64,000 nucleotides of DNA from Patagioenas fasciata (Eukaryota > Chordata > Aves > Columbiformes > Columbidae). Below are positions 1 through 11,890 of this stretch, in pieces (position 1 is the stretch's first letter; every line of letters starts with the position of its first letter). The stretch lies in the NCBI RefSeq assembly GCF_037038585.1, contig NC_092524.1, positions 68,126,552 to 68,190,551 on the forward strand, given 5' to 3'. A program made the position numbers and the translations under genes. The notes below the pieces were generated by a model. It saw nothing but the letters and a program-made list of their open reading frames with translations, did no database searches and had not been told where the DNA came from.

Positions 1-729
1 CATGTTTACCCTAGAGGCTGAGAAGCCAGATGGTGGATAAAGAAAATGCAACAATTTGGGGTTTTAATCTCATGATTTTTTAAGCCAATCTCATAATTTT
101 GGGGAGCTGGACTCACATTTTGTGAACGCTTGCAGTTGGCAATACTGACTGATCATAATGTATCTCTTGTTTATCAAACAGGAGTGCCGCAGAGCTTAAT
201 TAATTGCTGATTTAATTCATGTTCGCCAAAAGCTTTGAAATCCTTGGATTCATTGAGCTCCTTCTAGGACAAAATACAATTTCCAACGTCGAATCTCCTC
301 AGATTCGCTACTCTGGGAATCTTTCAGTAGCCAGAAGCTCAATTTAGCTGGTAAAATGCATTTCTGCAGCATTCACACTGAGGAAACTTCGAAGACTCCA
401 TTACCTGGAGGTAGAGTTACCAGACATGACCACAAGATGAACAGTGTCTTTCTAATGGGCTCTTGGGGACAAAACTAGACGATCTATGAGTCATGTTCAT
501 ACCAAATTTTTGGAGGATCCCCTACCGGCACCCAAGCATGACAGGAACACAGGCAAGGGTCTTCCAACGCCGTTGGAGGCTAGGAGAAGTCATGCTCTTT
601 TGAGTAGCCAGCTCTCACGCTGCTGAAGGTCTCTTCTGACCATGATTTGAACCAGTCTGCTCTCTCACAAATGCTGATGGGCAGCATAACTCTGTGGCAC
701 TGCACACAAATAAAGGAAATCAACCCAGA
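1..729. other. Gene-free AT-rich DNA
   Basis: No open frame over 60 codons with plausible composition and no recognised repeat until the CR1 at 730. Confidence 0.6.
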
Positions 730-1200
730 GAATCACAGAATCATAGAATCGTTTTGGTTGGAAGAAACCCTCAAAATCATTGAGTCTAACCATTAACCCA
801 ACTCTGGCACTAACCCATATCCCCAAGAACATCCTCTCTGTATCTGTTCAACCCCTTCAGGGACGGTGACTCCAGCACTGCCCTGGGCAGCCTGTTCCAA
901 TGCCCCACAGCCCTTTGGGGAAGAAATTGTTCCTAATACCCAATCTGAACCTCCCCTGGTGCAACTTGAGGCTGTTTCCTCTTGTCCTGTCACTTATTAC
1001 CTGGGAAAAGAGACCAAAACCCTCCACACTCCAACCTCCTGTCAGGCAGTTGCAGAGAGTGAGAAGGTCTCCCCTCAGCTCCCATTCTCCAGGCTAAACA
1101 GCCCCATTCCCTCAGCTGCTCCCCATCACACTTGTGTTCCAGACACTTCAACCGCTTTATTATCCTTCTCTGAAATTGCTCCAGCACCTCACTGGAGCTT
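730..1200 (-). mobile_element. CR1 LINE fragment, 5'-truncated
   Basis: The left edge is the CR1 3' tail in reverse (AATCACAGAATCATAGAATC), followed by the reverse-complement 3' UTR block with TGACTCCAGCACTGCCCTGG and GCAGCCTGTTCCAATGCCCC. It continues into the reverse complement of the RT-domain 3' end region (minus-strand frame with LEHKCDGEQLREWG). It is therefore a minus-strand copy that stops near 1200. Confidence 0.9.
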
Positions 1201-3550
1201 GACTCCAGGCTTTCACTCGCCATCATCCAAACCATCCTTTCATCTTACCCACCGCTGGGCTGAAGCAAACATGAAGCATTTAGTAGAGCTGGTTCACTTG
1301 ATGGGATGGCTGCTCTGCAATGAGACATCACCTCCCCACCATCCCACTGCAACCCAAGTGTAGGCTTGGCAGCCAGGCAGACACTTATGGGACAGAAAGT
1401 TAAGACTACATTGAAAATATTTGCATCAAATAAGTATCTTCTTCTAACCCTTCACTAAACAGCTTAGAAGAAGGCCAGGCTTTGCTCAGACTGGGTTTGT
1501 TTCACCCCAGGACCATTCAGGCAGCTGGGGCATGGAAAATGGTGTGTCATGCAGTAAAATAAGGTGCCTCTCACCAGGCCTGGTGAGAATGTCTTTTAAG
1601 CCAAAATAATGCTGGCTCTTATTTACTTGACAGCTCAGACATTAATTTAAGACAGGCACAAATGAATCACCAGCCATGTTACAGTTGCCTCGTTGGAATC
1701 CCTCTGCTATAATCTCATAGTTTTTTCACCTAATTAATTTCCCCTTTCCTTGCACCAGTGTTTCATGAGTGTATCTTGTTTGGAGGAGATTAAGAGTCAC
1801 ACACTTCATTAGTAAGGTGTAAATTATCAGAGAGACCCTCTCCATCCACCTGCTTAATTGGGTTAATGAAGCGTCTCTGTGGGCCCTGGTAAGACAGCAC
1901 TGCTCTCTGCTCCCTGCAGGCGTTACCAGGGCTGTTTGGAAAACAGATGGAGACCTTAAAGTTCCCACCTTTGTGCTTTTTGAGAGTTGAGGACATTTCA
2001 TTAAAAAAGAAAAGGAAGAAAAAAATCAAAAGTTGACACAAACTGCAAGATAAAAACATTCCCGTCTGTAAAATTACAGTCATAAATATGGCTCAAATCA
2101 CTCTAGATCAGAACTTTCTTATGGCTAATTCCTAATTAATACTAATTCCTATTTTTTTTCCTCTACCTGAAACACCCAGATTGCATTAATGTAGCACACG
2201 CAGAGATGCCATTCATGTTCAGTTAAACGGTTAAACCAGCGTGGAGACCACAGCAATGCAAAGGTGAAAACGGGGTGCGTGTTCAGTCTCCAGTCGTTCA
2301 ATGTGGGCTGCAGACAATTCTGCCAGCGGGGTGGGTGCCCCTCGCTCCTGCTTGAGCTGATTCCACATGGAAACCGGCTCCCTTTATCCCTGCACATCCC
2401 CGTCTCGCCTCTGCTTGTTTTTTTCGGAGACTATTCTTTGCGAGGGAAAGCGATAAAACTCATATCAGGCGCATACATTACAGCACATCCCCCCCGAACA
2501 GGAAATTTTAAGTTGATATGAGAGATTATTTGCACTGCGACTTTGGGCTTGGAGCGTCACGCTCTTCCCATCTGGTACAGAAATACGACGTGATGACTCA
2601 CGAGCGCTGAGCACATCGGGGTGTGCGTTGATGTCACTTGTGGGGTGAGATGGGCTCAACCAAAGCTGGTGCTGAACGAGGTCAAAGCATCCTGAAGGCT
2701 GAAGCTCTTTAAATATACTTGCAGGCTCTTTCTTGTGAGCAAGTCATTGAACTCAGACTCGTGCAGCCAGAAACAAATCCGTCTGCAGTCCCAAACCTCA
2801 ACCAAATGGACAATTTGTGCGCAGAAAATGAGGAGGAAAGTCTGTGGGTAAATTATTTGTCACAAATTATTCGCCCAGCTCTACCTGACAGAGCAGCGTT
2901 CTGCGTTTGATCTCTGTGAGCGACTGTCATGGGAATCAAAGGGAGTTTTGTCAGGGGATTAAGTGCAGAAGATGTCGTCGAGAACTACATTAAAGATAAG
3001 AAATCCAGAGTGTGGCCCAAAGTGCCTAATCCCAGCACAACTAGTGAATTATTAAGTTGGTCATTTGACAGAAGGAGGAAAAAAAAAGAAAAAATCCAAC
3101 TGTTTTTGAGACTGCCTAAAAAGAGGTTTCTATTAAAATGCAGCAGTTGCATAATGAGAAAGCAACGTGCGGTTCCAGCATGAGAGCTGGGCTCTTGCGC
3201 CAGACGCTGCAGCGATGGAGCGACAGCAGAAAACCAGCAGCTTCCCTGGGCTGCCCCTTTTCTCAGGTGTAGGACTCTGAACCGCCAGGTCCGACTGCCA
3301 GCGGGAAAGCACAGGTTAGGGGTATCAGCAGTAACTCACCTTTGGTGGCTTGAGGTGTGCCTGAGACACCTGGTTGATGCCAAATGGATCCCACAGGAGA
3401 GCCATCCTACCTATAGTGTCTCCATGCCTTGCTGGTACAACAAGGATGATGAGGTTTCCCTTTCTGCCAGGAGCACATAGCTGTTTTGTAACTTCTCTGC
3501 TTGTACCATGTTGTGCGAGGGAGTCAGAGCTGGTATGGCCACATACATTA
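1201..3550. other. Gene-free DNA with possible conserved blocks
   Basis: No coding gene recognised. About 1725-1880 (GCTTAATTGGGTTAATGAAG) and 2700-3050 are non-repetitive stretches with homeodomain-like cores that could be downstream OTX2 regulatory elements. Confidence 0.45.
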
Positions 3551-3970
3551 TCATAGAATCATAGACGCATAGAATAATTCGGCTTGGAAGAGACCTCCCC
3601 AGCTCCCCCAGTGCCACCGCTGCCATGAGCAGGGACATCTTCACCAGCTCAGGTTGCTCAGAGCCCCGTCCAGCCTGGCCTGGGATGTCTCCAGGGATGG
3701 TTCAGCCACCACCTCTCTGTCCAACCTGGGCCAGGCTCTCACCACCCTCAGGGCCAACAATTTCTTCCTCATGTCCAGCCTGAATCTCCCTCCTTTAGTT
3801 TAAAACCATCACCCCTTGTCCTATCGCAACAGACCCTGTTCAAAAGTCTGTCCTCATCTTTCCTATCGGCCCCTTTTAAGCCTAGAAAGGCCGCAAAAAG
3901 GTCTCCCTAGAGTTTCTCTTCCCCACGCTGAACATGCTCAACTCTCTCAGCCTGTCCTCATAGAAGAAGT
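3551..3970 (-). mobile_element. CR1 LINE fragment, 5'-truncated
   Basis: It begins with AATCATAGACGCATAGAATA tail repeats, then the block CCCCAGTGCCACCGCTGCCATGAGCAGGGACATCTTCACC in shortened form and the CCGTCCAGCCTGGCCTGGGA segment shared with the copies at 5085, 8736 and 51088. This is a different subfamily from the 730 and 32730 copies. Similarity fades near 3970. Confidence 0.9.
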
Positions 3971-5084
3971 GTATCAAAATGCTATTGGGAAACCAAAAAA
4001 GACATAGAATGGGGCAACCTATGTCAGCCTCCATGGTGGCTTGGAGGTGCATGAAGGAGGTGTTTGGAAGCAGCCCTGGGAACACCCTGCGGGGACAGCC
4101 ACTGCAGCGGTGTCATGAGAAATCAGTCAATTAATTAAAAACTGCTCAAGTGTCCAAAATGTGATCTCTTGTTTTGTTCCCACCCAGCACAGGGCATAAG
4201 AAATGTGATGGGTGTCACCATCTAGTGTGAGTTACAGCAAGCTCAGGATAAAGGCAGACTGGACAACACTAAGCAAGTAGAGAAGAAAACAAATAGGCAG
4301 GTCTCAGACCACTGGAAGTGCTGAATTTCTGGACAAAGACTCTTCTATAAGCACGGGAGCTTCTGCATAGGTAGCTGACCATCAGTCTCATGGGGAAAAG
4401 GGAAGAGAAGTTAGTGAAACATCATCACCAGGAATCCTGCCAGGGATCCTGCAGCAGCTGATAAAGGTATTTGATGAGCTCTGGGAACCCCAGCAGAGTG
4501 AGATACTGTTTGTTACACAAAATCAAGAAGAAGGAAGGTAAGAGGTACTTGTGTGACAGAGGTGGGAACTCTGGCATCACGATGTTGCCTTGCAGATGCC
4601 ACTGACTCCCTAATCAAGGGCAAGCTTGGGACAGGGTGCTGAGCAATAGAATCAACCCCATGGCAATGACTCCAACTAGGAAAGGCAGCATCAAGGCCCT
4701 GTGTATGACACAGAGAGCAGAAAGCAAAAATGCTCCACAGGAGTGATGGGAAACAGGGTCACTTAATGCCTCAGTGCCACCGCTGCTGGGAAATGTGAAC
4801 TGAGGACACGGTGAAGAGGCAAATGTCAATGAGAAACACTGCCACTCCAACATACAACACACACTGAGAACACCTCCGCTGTCCTTGGGCCAGTGTAGTG
4901 CCATAGGAAGCCCCGGAACACCTTCGCAATTGTCCCACAGGACTTTCAGACACCATGAAGGATCATCAGGACATGTTTGGTGTGGAAGAGAGGTGGGTCC
5001 AAGAGGAACATGTCCAGCTGCAGCAGCTACCAAAGGAGTTGGCTGGAGGTCAAGGCCCATGGATATCTCTGCCAGGGGACAGGT
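3971..5084. other. Gene-free DNA between CR1 copies
   Basis: No recognised gene. A 207-codon minus-strand frame (4614-5237) extends from CR1 antisense into this stretch. Its composition is not convincing and no family is recognised. Confidence 0.5.
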
Positions 5085-5305
5085 CAGACATGAGGAAGAA
5101 ATTGTTGTCCCTGAGGGTGGTGAGAGCCTGGCCCAGGTTGGCCAGAAAGGTGGTGGATGAACCATCCCTGGAGACATCCCAGGCCAGGCTGGACGGGGCT
5201 CTGAGCAACCTGAGCTGGTGAAGATGTCCCTGCTCATGGCAGGGGTGGCACTGGGGGAGCTGGGAAGGTCCCTTCAACCCAAACTGTTCTATGATTCTAT
5301 AACAC
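5085..5305 (+). mobile_element. CR1 LINE fragment, 5'-truncated
   Basis: A plus-strand copy of the same subfamily as 3551 and 8736. It reads GACATGAGGAAGAAATTGTT through GGAGACATCCCAGGCCAGGC and ends CTGTTCTATGATTCTATAAC. A 207-codon minus-strand frame across it (4614-5237) is partly its antisense translation. Confidence 0.9.
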
Positions 5306-5689
5306 ACTATGGGATTGCTCTAAGGGGCTTCAGAGCTTCACAAAACAGAACAGAGCAAAAGACTATCTGGTCCCACCCCTGCATGCGACTGGCTGTTAGG
5401 TATAACCCCTTATCCTCCAGGTCAAGCCAGAGACCAACTTTAAGTAATCCCTCTTTCTGGAAGATGTATTTCTGTGTTGTGGTCACAAAGCAGGAGAGAC
5501 CAGTGCTCACGGGAGCTGGGGCAAGTGATCTTTCACTCTGCTGGAGGTCTGGGCTTGTGCGGGAGGTGACAGCAATCCCCCAGGTTCCCTTTTCGGTCAC
5601 AGGCACAAGTTACAAGAAGGGACAGATGGGAAACAACTCTCCTCCATGAGAGCAGTTAAGCCCTGGGGCAGAGACCAGAGAAGCTGAGA

Positions 5690-5850
5690 GGAATTTCTAC
5701 CCTTGGAGATATTCAAAATTTGACCGAAGTAACATGATTTAACTTTGAAGTTAGGTCTGCTTTGAGCAGGGTCTAGGACTGGAGACCTTCAGAGGTTACT
5801 TCAGACTCTAATTGTTGTACGACTTTTCAGTTCTATGACTTTTCATTCCT
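5690..5850 (+). mobile_element. Old CR1 LINE fragment
   Basis: The diverged 3' end GTTAGGTCTGCTTTGAGCAG, then GGACTGGAGACCTTCAGAGG, and a decayed tail near TTCAGTTCTATGAC fit an older CR1 subfamily (compare the usual TTTGAGCAGGGGTTGGACTA and ATTCTATGATTCT). Its borders are approximate. Confidence 0.65.
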
Positions 5851-8735
5851 ATGAAAATCCAGTTTATGCAGAATATTGTCTGAATTTGTTGAGAACAAAT
5901 CTACCCAGAGCAAGGAGCACCTGCAATGTGCTGGGCTGCCCCATCCCAAGGGAGATGCTGCTGCCTCTCACCTGCTCCCTGTGCCCTTCCCTGGATATTC
6001 TCATCCCCTCAGAGATCTGCTGGCACAACTCCACACACAACTGATCTCTAAGCTACCAGAGTCATCCAAGGGCATTAAAATACTTCCATTAAAGAGACAT
6101 GCATGTGGAGGGGGCATAACTTTAGCTCACAGTAGCTAGGGGAGCTGCCAACCTGTGAAAACACACGTGGGAAACACTGAAAAGGAGGACGTGGGGAAGG
6201 ATGTTGTGACCCTGTTTGTCAAAGCACAGACATGGACAGATCTGCTGAAAGGTGAACCAGATTGAGTTTGTTTGCTGACACCTTGCTGCTCAGATACTCA
6301 AAACTTGCAATCCCCTGCCACCCTTTGGAAACAGCACCGTGGTGTCTGCCTTGCATCTCTCTCCTTTATCTTTTTCGGTTTTTAATTCAATGAACAAGAA
6401 ACTCTTCCGAAACAATGGCACACTCGTGTCTGTCCTCATGGGAACAAATGATTTGTAAATAAGCTCAACTTCCCACCAGTTAGAGTGAGAGTCTGTAAAT
6501 CATCACTCTACACGTGAAGGTTTGCTTTGGTGAATGTTCTGGTGAAGCACATATCCTCCTTGGATTCAAATAACTGGGGAGGACTGAACTGCTCTCTGTG
6601 CCTCTCTTTTGATTTGCACTGCTTCAAAATCTGTCAACTGCTGTCACCATGCTAGAACTTGTGCCAGGAATACGGGGTATCGGAGAAATCCCTTCCTTCC
6701 AGCACTGAACAAGAAGCTAAAATGGAAAATGACCCCTAAAAGACTTCCAGATCTCTTTCCAGCCCTCTGATTTTTTCCTTATGGATGAAAATAGAACTGT
6801 TTGTGTTTATCTCTCTACATCTCATCCTGATGACATCTGGAGGAGGTTTCCAGCCATCTCGGGTAGTGGGGGGCACCCACCGGCCCCCATCCATGGAGAT
6901 ACAATCAGGAGGAAGGGATGTGCTGCAAACAGCAGCAGTCTGCCCGGGTTTTGTGTTTTAACGGGTTGAAGAATCAGTGTTAGCATATGCTAACCACTCT
7001 TCACAGGGTGATCATTATGCAAATGCCTACAGTAAACAGGTAGGAAATTAGATCTAATCAGGACAACCCCCTCCCTCCCCTCTCCTGACACAGGAAAGTT
7101 GACTCCAAGATGGCATTGCTCTCAGTACAAACCAAGACCAGGCTGAATTCCAGCCTGAAACCTCTTTTCCCTTTTTTCATTTGTCCTTTTGTTCTCATGT
7201 GTTTGGTTTCTTGCATAAGTCACTGGAAACCTAAGGGCAGCCTTGTGATTGCTTTAATTTGAAAGCTCCCAGAGCAGGCTGGTAAGGGTGGGTCTACAAT
7301 TAATGCTGCTTGTGGATTTCTGTGATTTGAAGGCAAATAAAAAATAAGCACATCATGCTCGGTCTCCATGAGTCATTTGACTCTGTATAATATCTAATCA
7401 CTGTCTATTAAACTGCAGAGTAAGGAGGCTGTGTGTTAATACTGATGGGACAGTTATAGTCACAGATTTCCAGTATGAGCCCATGAGCATCACTGGATTC
7501 TCTGATTATCAAGAGACCTACAGGTTTTCGGCACTGCCGGGGCATTGGACAGCTGATTTGTGTCTCACACTCCCCCTCCCCATGCAGCTCACCCCATCTC
7601 CTGAATTTGCAACACCTCAACTCCTCTGTGCCCGAGTGCCAGACACAATTGGTTGATTTGCCCCCTGCTCCATCGAGGGGCTGTGTCTGACACGGGAACG
7701 CCAACCTTGAGATTCATCTCACCGTACATATGACTGTGTGTGGTGTCACCCAGATGGGCTGGGGGAAGACCCTTCTTTGACCCTGCTGCCATGTCCGGTC
7801 CAACAAGCATAACGCCCATGGCCAAAATATTTTCAGGCTCCATTGCCAAGCATCTTATCGTCCTGACATCAAAATTACTCACAAACATAGCACAGACAGA
7901 GCTAATACTCAGGTCAATGTAGATGGCAAAGCAATTTGTTCTGTCCTTACCAGCAGTAAGCACTGCCCTTGTCCCTGGGTCCTCTTGTCCTCTTCCCAGC
8001 TGGGCTATGGATACCATCCACAAGGCTCAGCTCCTGGCTTTGGAAAATCTCAGCCTCCTAGATACCTTATAAAGGATCAGACATCATCTTGCAGAAAATA
8101 TAAAAGACTCTGGCCAAGTAATAACAAATATTTGTTGCAGTATCTATGCAAAGGTTGAGGCAGTTGAGGTACTATAGACAGAAGCATAAAAGCCGTGTAG
8201 ATGGCTCCTCAGCCTTGATGCCATCAAAGTAGAAAATGAAACGGTGGAAATCAGGACTTCTCCTGGGAAATTAGACATATAGGAAGTATTTTAGTGCGGT
8301 TGCCTCCAAATAGCTCCAGCACACTGTTTTTTTACTAATTTGCAATCAATCCACCACCGTCCCTTGAAAAATCACAGACTTACAGCAGATCCAGATGATC
8401 CATTAACGCACTGACACCCTACAATATGCTGCAGGCATCCCCCAAAACCCAGAGAAAGAGTCTCAGATGTCCCTGCTGTGACCCCTTCTGCAGTCACCTC
8501 TCTCCCTGTTGATATGGGAGACCATGAGTCAGAAACGAGCTTTGGCAGCCTTTAGCAGCTTAGTTTGCCCCTGGCAGTACCTGCCAAAGGAGACGGATAG
8601 TTTGCACACCTGGAGAGGCTGGCACTGTGTCCCTGGTCCCTGCACTGGGAGAGCAAGCGGCCAAAGTAAAAGACAGAGAGCAGTGGTGCAGCAGAGCTGA
8701 CCCAAAGTGCTCCAGGAAACTCTCGCAAGGCTTTT
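5851..8735. other. Gene-free DNA with palindrome and octamer block
   Basis: Non-coding. It contains the 6979-7024 motif cluster and an AT-rich single-copy stretch at about 7210-7420. Short open frames are chance frames. Confidence 0.5.
6979..7024. promoter_or_regulatory. 16-bp palindrome with E-box core and nearby octamer
   Basis: GTTAGCATATGCTAAC at 6979-6994 is a perfect inverted repeat centred on the E-box CATATG. ATGCAAAT, a perfect POU octamer, follows at 7017-7024. It is located downstream of OTX2. The sites are seen directly. Function is unknown. Confidence 0.4.
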
Positions 8736-9465
8736 CATAGAAACATAGAATAGTCTGGGTTGAAGGGACCTTCCCAGCTCCCCCAGTGCCGCCCCTGCCA
8801 TGAGCAGGGACATCTTCACCAGCTCAGGTTGCTCAGAGCCCCGTCCAGCCTGGCCTGGGATGTCTCCAGGGATGGTTCAGCCACCACCTCTCTGGCCAAC
8901 CTGGGCCAGGCTCTCACCACCCTCAGGGACAACAATTCCTTCCTCATGTCCAGCCTGAATCTCCCTCCTTTAGTTTAAACCCATCACCCCTTGTCCTTCT
9001 CCCACAACAAGTCCTGCTAAAAAGTCTGTCCCCATCTTTCTTATCAGCCCCTTTTAAGCACAGAAAGGCCACAATAAGGTCTCCCCAGAGCTTCTCTTCT
9101 CCAGCTGAACACCCCAGCTCTCTCAGCCTGTCCTCCCAGCAGAGCTGTTCCAGCCTTGAATCATTTCTGTGGCTCCTCTGGCCCCTGTCCAGCAGGTCCA
9201 TGTTTGTCCTGTGCTGAGGACCCAGAGCTGGACCAGCACTGCAGGGGGGTCTCACCAGAGCGGGGCAGAATCACCTCCCTCCACCTGTCACCCACTCTAC
9301 TGGTGATGCAGCCCAAGATACTGTTGGCCTTCTGGGCTGCAAGCACACATTGTCTGGTTATGTCCCACCTTTCATCCACCAACAGCCCCAAGTCCTTCTC
9401 CTCAGGGCTGCTCTCAGTCCCTTCATCCCCCATTTCCCAAGACTGGGTAACCTTAGGGATCCCAG
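8736..9465 (-). mobile_element. CR1 LINE fragment, longest in the window
   Basis: It starts with reversed tail repeats (CATAGAAACATAGAATAGTC) and covers the 3' UTR block, then extends into the end of the pol frame. The minus-strand translation around 9161-9433 reads [20 protein letters not shown] and NSILGCI, the conserved CR1 ORF2 carboxy end. It is about 730 bp, 5'-truncated and non-functional. Confidence 0.93.
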
Positions 9466-10932
9466 TGTCACACTAACAGTGGAAAAATGCTCTTGTTCCT
9501 CTTCCATGCACATGGGAAAGGACAGACACAAGGCACATGGCAAGCCTTACCAAAGAGTCACAACTGAATTAAAGCAGCTCAGCAGAAAATTTCTTCTTCT
9601 TAGCATTGACATCCCAACCTCAAAAGAAATTCCTTTGCGAAAACCAGAAATGCTCCAAGTCTTGAAAATTCTCCTCTGTCATTACTTTAGCAAAGTGAGA
9701 GTTAAATCACCTCCCAGCAGGCTGTGAGCTGCTATTAATGGTGATGGAAAGTGGAAGCACCTTCAGTCCCTGTTGGAAAGGTTACAGACCAGAAATAACT
9801 TTTAAAATATGTTTTCTGAGGCATAAAGGAGGTAAGTTGCCCTCTCTGCTCCCTCATGCCCTCTCCTCCCTCTCCAGCCTGGTCCTAGGCCCCCCCAGAG
9901 CACAGGGCTCTGTGGGGCCAGTTAACCCCATGGAGGGTCAAACAATGCATTTTCCAAGCAACAGGAGCTCTCACAGAAATATTGCATGCCCTGTTACCAG
10001 CATCTACACGAGAAGAAAAATATCAGGGTGCCTACCTGTAAGCATGAGAGGAGAGGCAGGGAGAGAACCAGCTCCTCCTTGAAAACAGAAAACAACAGAA
10101 ACACAACCCGGTTTTTCCAGCAATTAGCTCCGTGGGGATCGCTGTGAGGAGGTCTCTGGTCTCACAGAGGTGTCTCCTTTCCTCTCGCTCACCCTATAAT
10201 GATGCTACCTCAGCCTTCCAAATTTAATTACCAACTAATTATGCATCCCACACAGTGGCTTGGTCCTGGCAAGGGCTGAGTGTCACCAGGAGGAATCTGG
10301 GACCAAGGGAGGTGTTTTCTCTGTGCACTGAAAGGGAGTCCCCATCACTGCCTCCAACTCTGCATCTCTAAAGGGGAAAACCCAAAATGAGGGTCTTGCC
10401 CTATGTTCATATGGTGTGTGACCCTGTGCCTGGGCACGTCATTGGCACAGGTTGTCCCATGCTCCCCAGACCACACAATGACATTCCCAAATCTGTTTAA
10501 ACGTAGAACGGAAGAGGGACCATGTCGAGGAAAACGCTTTCTTTCTGGCACATCCTGCGCTAAGAAGTATTTGCCGATAAGCTGATAATCAGGTGGCCCG
10601 GCCACCCCTGGTATGTTAGACCTTGCTGCTTAGAGAATATTTGATCATACAGTATCTCCATTAGGAGTTTGTAATCCGCTATCACGGCATTTGAGAGCCA
10701 TTTGAGTATAAGGAGATTTTTATTAATGGTTCATGAGCCTGGAAGTCAAAATTGACTCTCAGAGCAGATTTTAACAGTTTATGTGGCATTTATATATTTA
10801 TATATGTCTGCACCCACCTCTTCTCCCCACCCCTCATCACCTCCCTCTGCTCTGTGCCAGCACTGAGGTGCAACAGTGATAACAGCAGCTGGGAGACATC
10901 GAGCAGCCCCAGCAGTTAGATCTGTCAAATGA
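9466..10932. other. Gene-free DNA, possible conserved blocks
   Basis: No gene. About 10190-10260 (TTTAATTACC, CTAATTATGCAT) and 10560-10790 (with TAATCC at 10672-10677) look like homeodomain-site stretches. Confidence 0.45.
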
Positions 10933-11297
10933 CTTTTCCCTTTCCTTTCCTTTCCTTTCCTTTCCTTTCCTTTCCTTTCCTTTCCTTTCCTTTCCTTTCC
11001 TTTCCTTTCCTTTCCTTTCCTTTCCTTTCCTTTCCTTTCCTTCCCTTCCCTTCCCTTCCCTTCCCTTCCCTTCCCTTCCCTTCCCTTCCCTTCCCTTCCC
11101 TTCCCTTCCCTTCCCTTCCCTTCCCTCCCCTTTTCCCCTTTTCCCCTTTTCCCCTTTTCCCCTTTTCCCCTTTTCCCCTTTTCCCCTTTTCCCCTTTTCC
11201 CCCTTCCTTCCTTCCTTCCTTCCTTCCTTCCTTCCTTCCTTCCTTCCTTCCTTCCTTCCTTCCTTCCTCCCCTCCTTTTCCTTTCCTTCTCTTTCCC
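10933..11297 (+). repeat. Compound polypyrimidine microsatellite (365 bp without a purine)
   Basis: Four arrays follow each other: (TTTCC)n to about 11040, (TTCCC)n to about 11126, (CCCCTTTT)n to about 11200, and (CTTC)n to about 11268, with a short mixed pyrimidine end. The run is uninterrupted C/T on the plus strand. The 131-219 codon frames over it on both strands are translated repeat, not genes. Confidence 0.97.
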
Positions 11298-11425
11298 ACT
11301 ATATGCACCAATATGTGCATTTATGCTATATGCACTCATAGACATGCATTTGTATGCTAGATCCATCCATGCATACGCATTGACATAAACATCCATGCTA
11401 TACGCATTTATACACACGCACGATT
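11298..11425 (+). repeat. Degenerate TATGCA-rich minisatellite
   Basis: Loose repeats of TATGCA-type words (ATATGCACC, TATGTGCAT, CTATATGCACTC, ATACGCATT, CTATACGCATT) spaced about 10-25 bp directly abut the polypyrimidine array. Borders and unit length are approximate. Confidence 0.55.
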
Positions 11426-11734
11426 TTGCTCCGTGCAAAGGGGGTGCAGTCTGGGGCTGTGAGCCCTGTGCCCCCCTTGGTCTCTGCGCCTTGCAGGGCT
11501 GGGAGTGGGGAGCAGAGGTGTAACGGTCCCCAGCATGGACTGGGGGTGCGGGAGGTCATGACCCCCCATGACCATGGGGGCTGCCCTCTGGGGTTTGCCG
11601 CCCCAGCCCTACATGGCCCCAGGGACAGGGGGAACCTTTCCTCCTCTGTTCTTTGGGAAATAGGGGATGGAAGTTTGGGGGCCCTTCTAGTATCCCCACT
11701 CCCCTTTTGATCCTCCAAACTTGATGGACTCACA

Positions 11735-11890
11735 ACACAAACCAAGCCTAAACCCAAGCCTAAACCATACCCAGCCCTTCCCAACCCAACCCCAACACCA
11801 CCTCCATACCCAACGTTCTCAAATCTTCCCAGACCCAAACTCAGGCCTCTCAAACCCAAACCCAGCCTTATCCCCACCACTCCCCCAAAT
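11735..11890 (+). repeat. Low-complexity CCCAA/CCTAAACC-rich stretch
   Basis: Tandem-like CCAAGCCTAAACC, CCCAACCC and CAAACCCAAACCCAG words occur with few G residues. The minus strand reads as GLGLGLGL-type translation. It is a degenerate short-period repeat. Confidence 0.6.

Noticed and set aside
4614-5237. 207-codon minus-strand frame
   Set aside because: Its amino part is antisense CR1 (5085-5305) and the rest matches no family I know; composition is not protein-like.
9161-9433. Minus-strand frame with reverse-transcriptase-end similarity as a gene
   Set aside because: It is the carboxy end of CR1 ORF2 in a truncated, non-functional LINE copy.
10779-11438. 219-codon minus-strand Lys/Gly/Glu-rich frame and the plus-strand Phe/Pro/Ser frame
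   Set aside because: They are translations of the polypyrimidine microsatellite.
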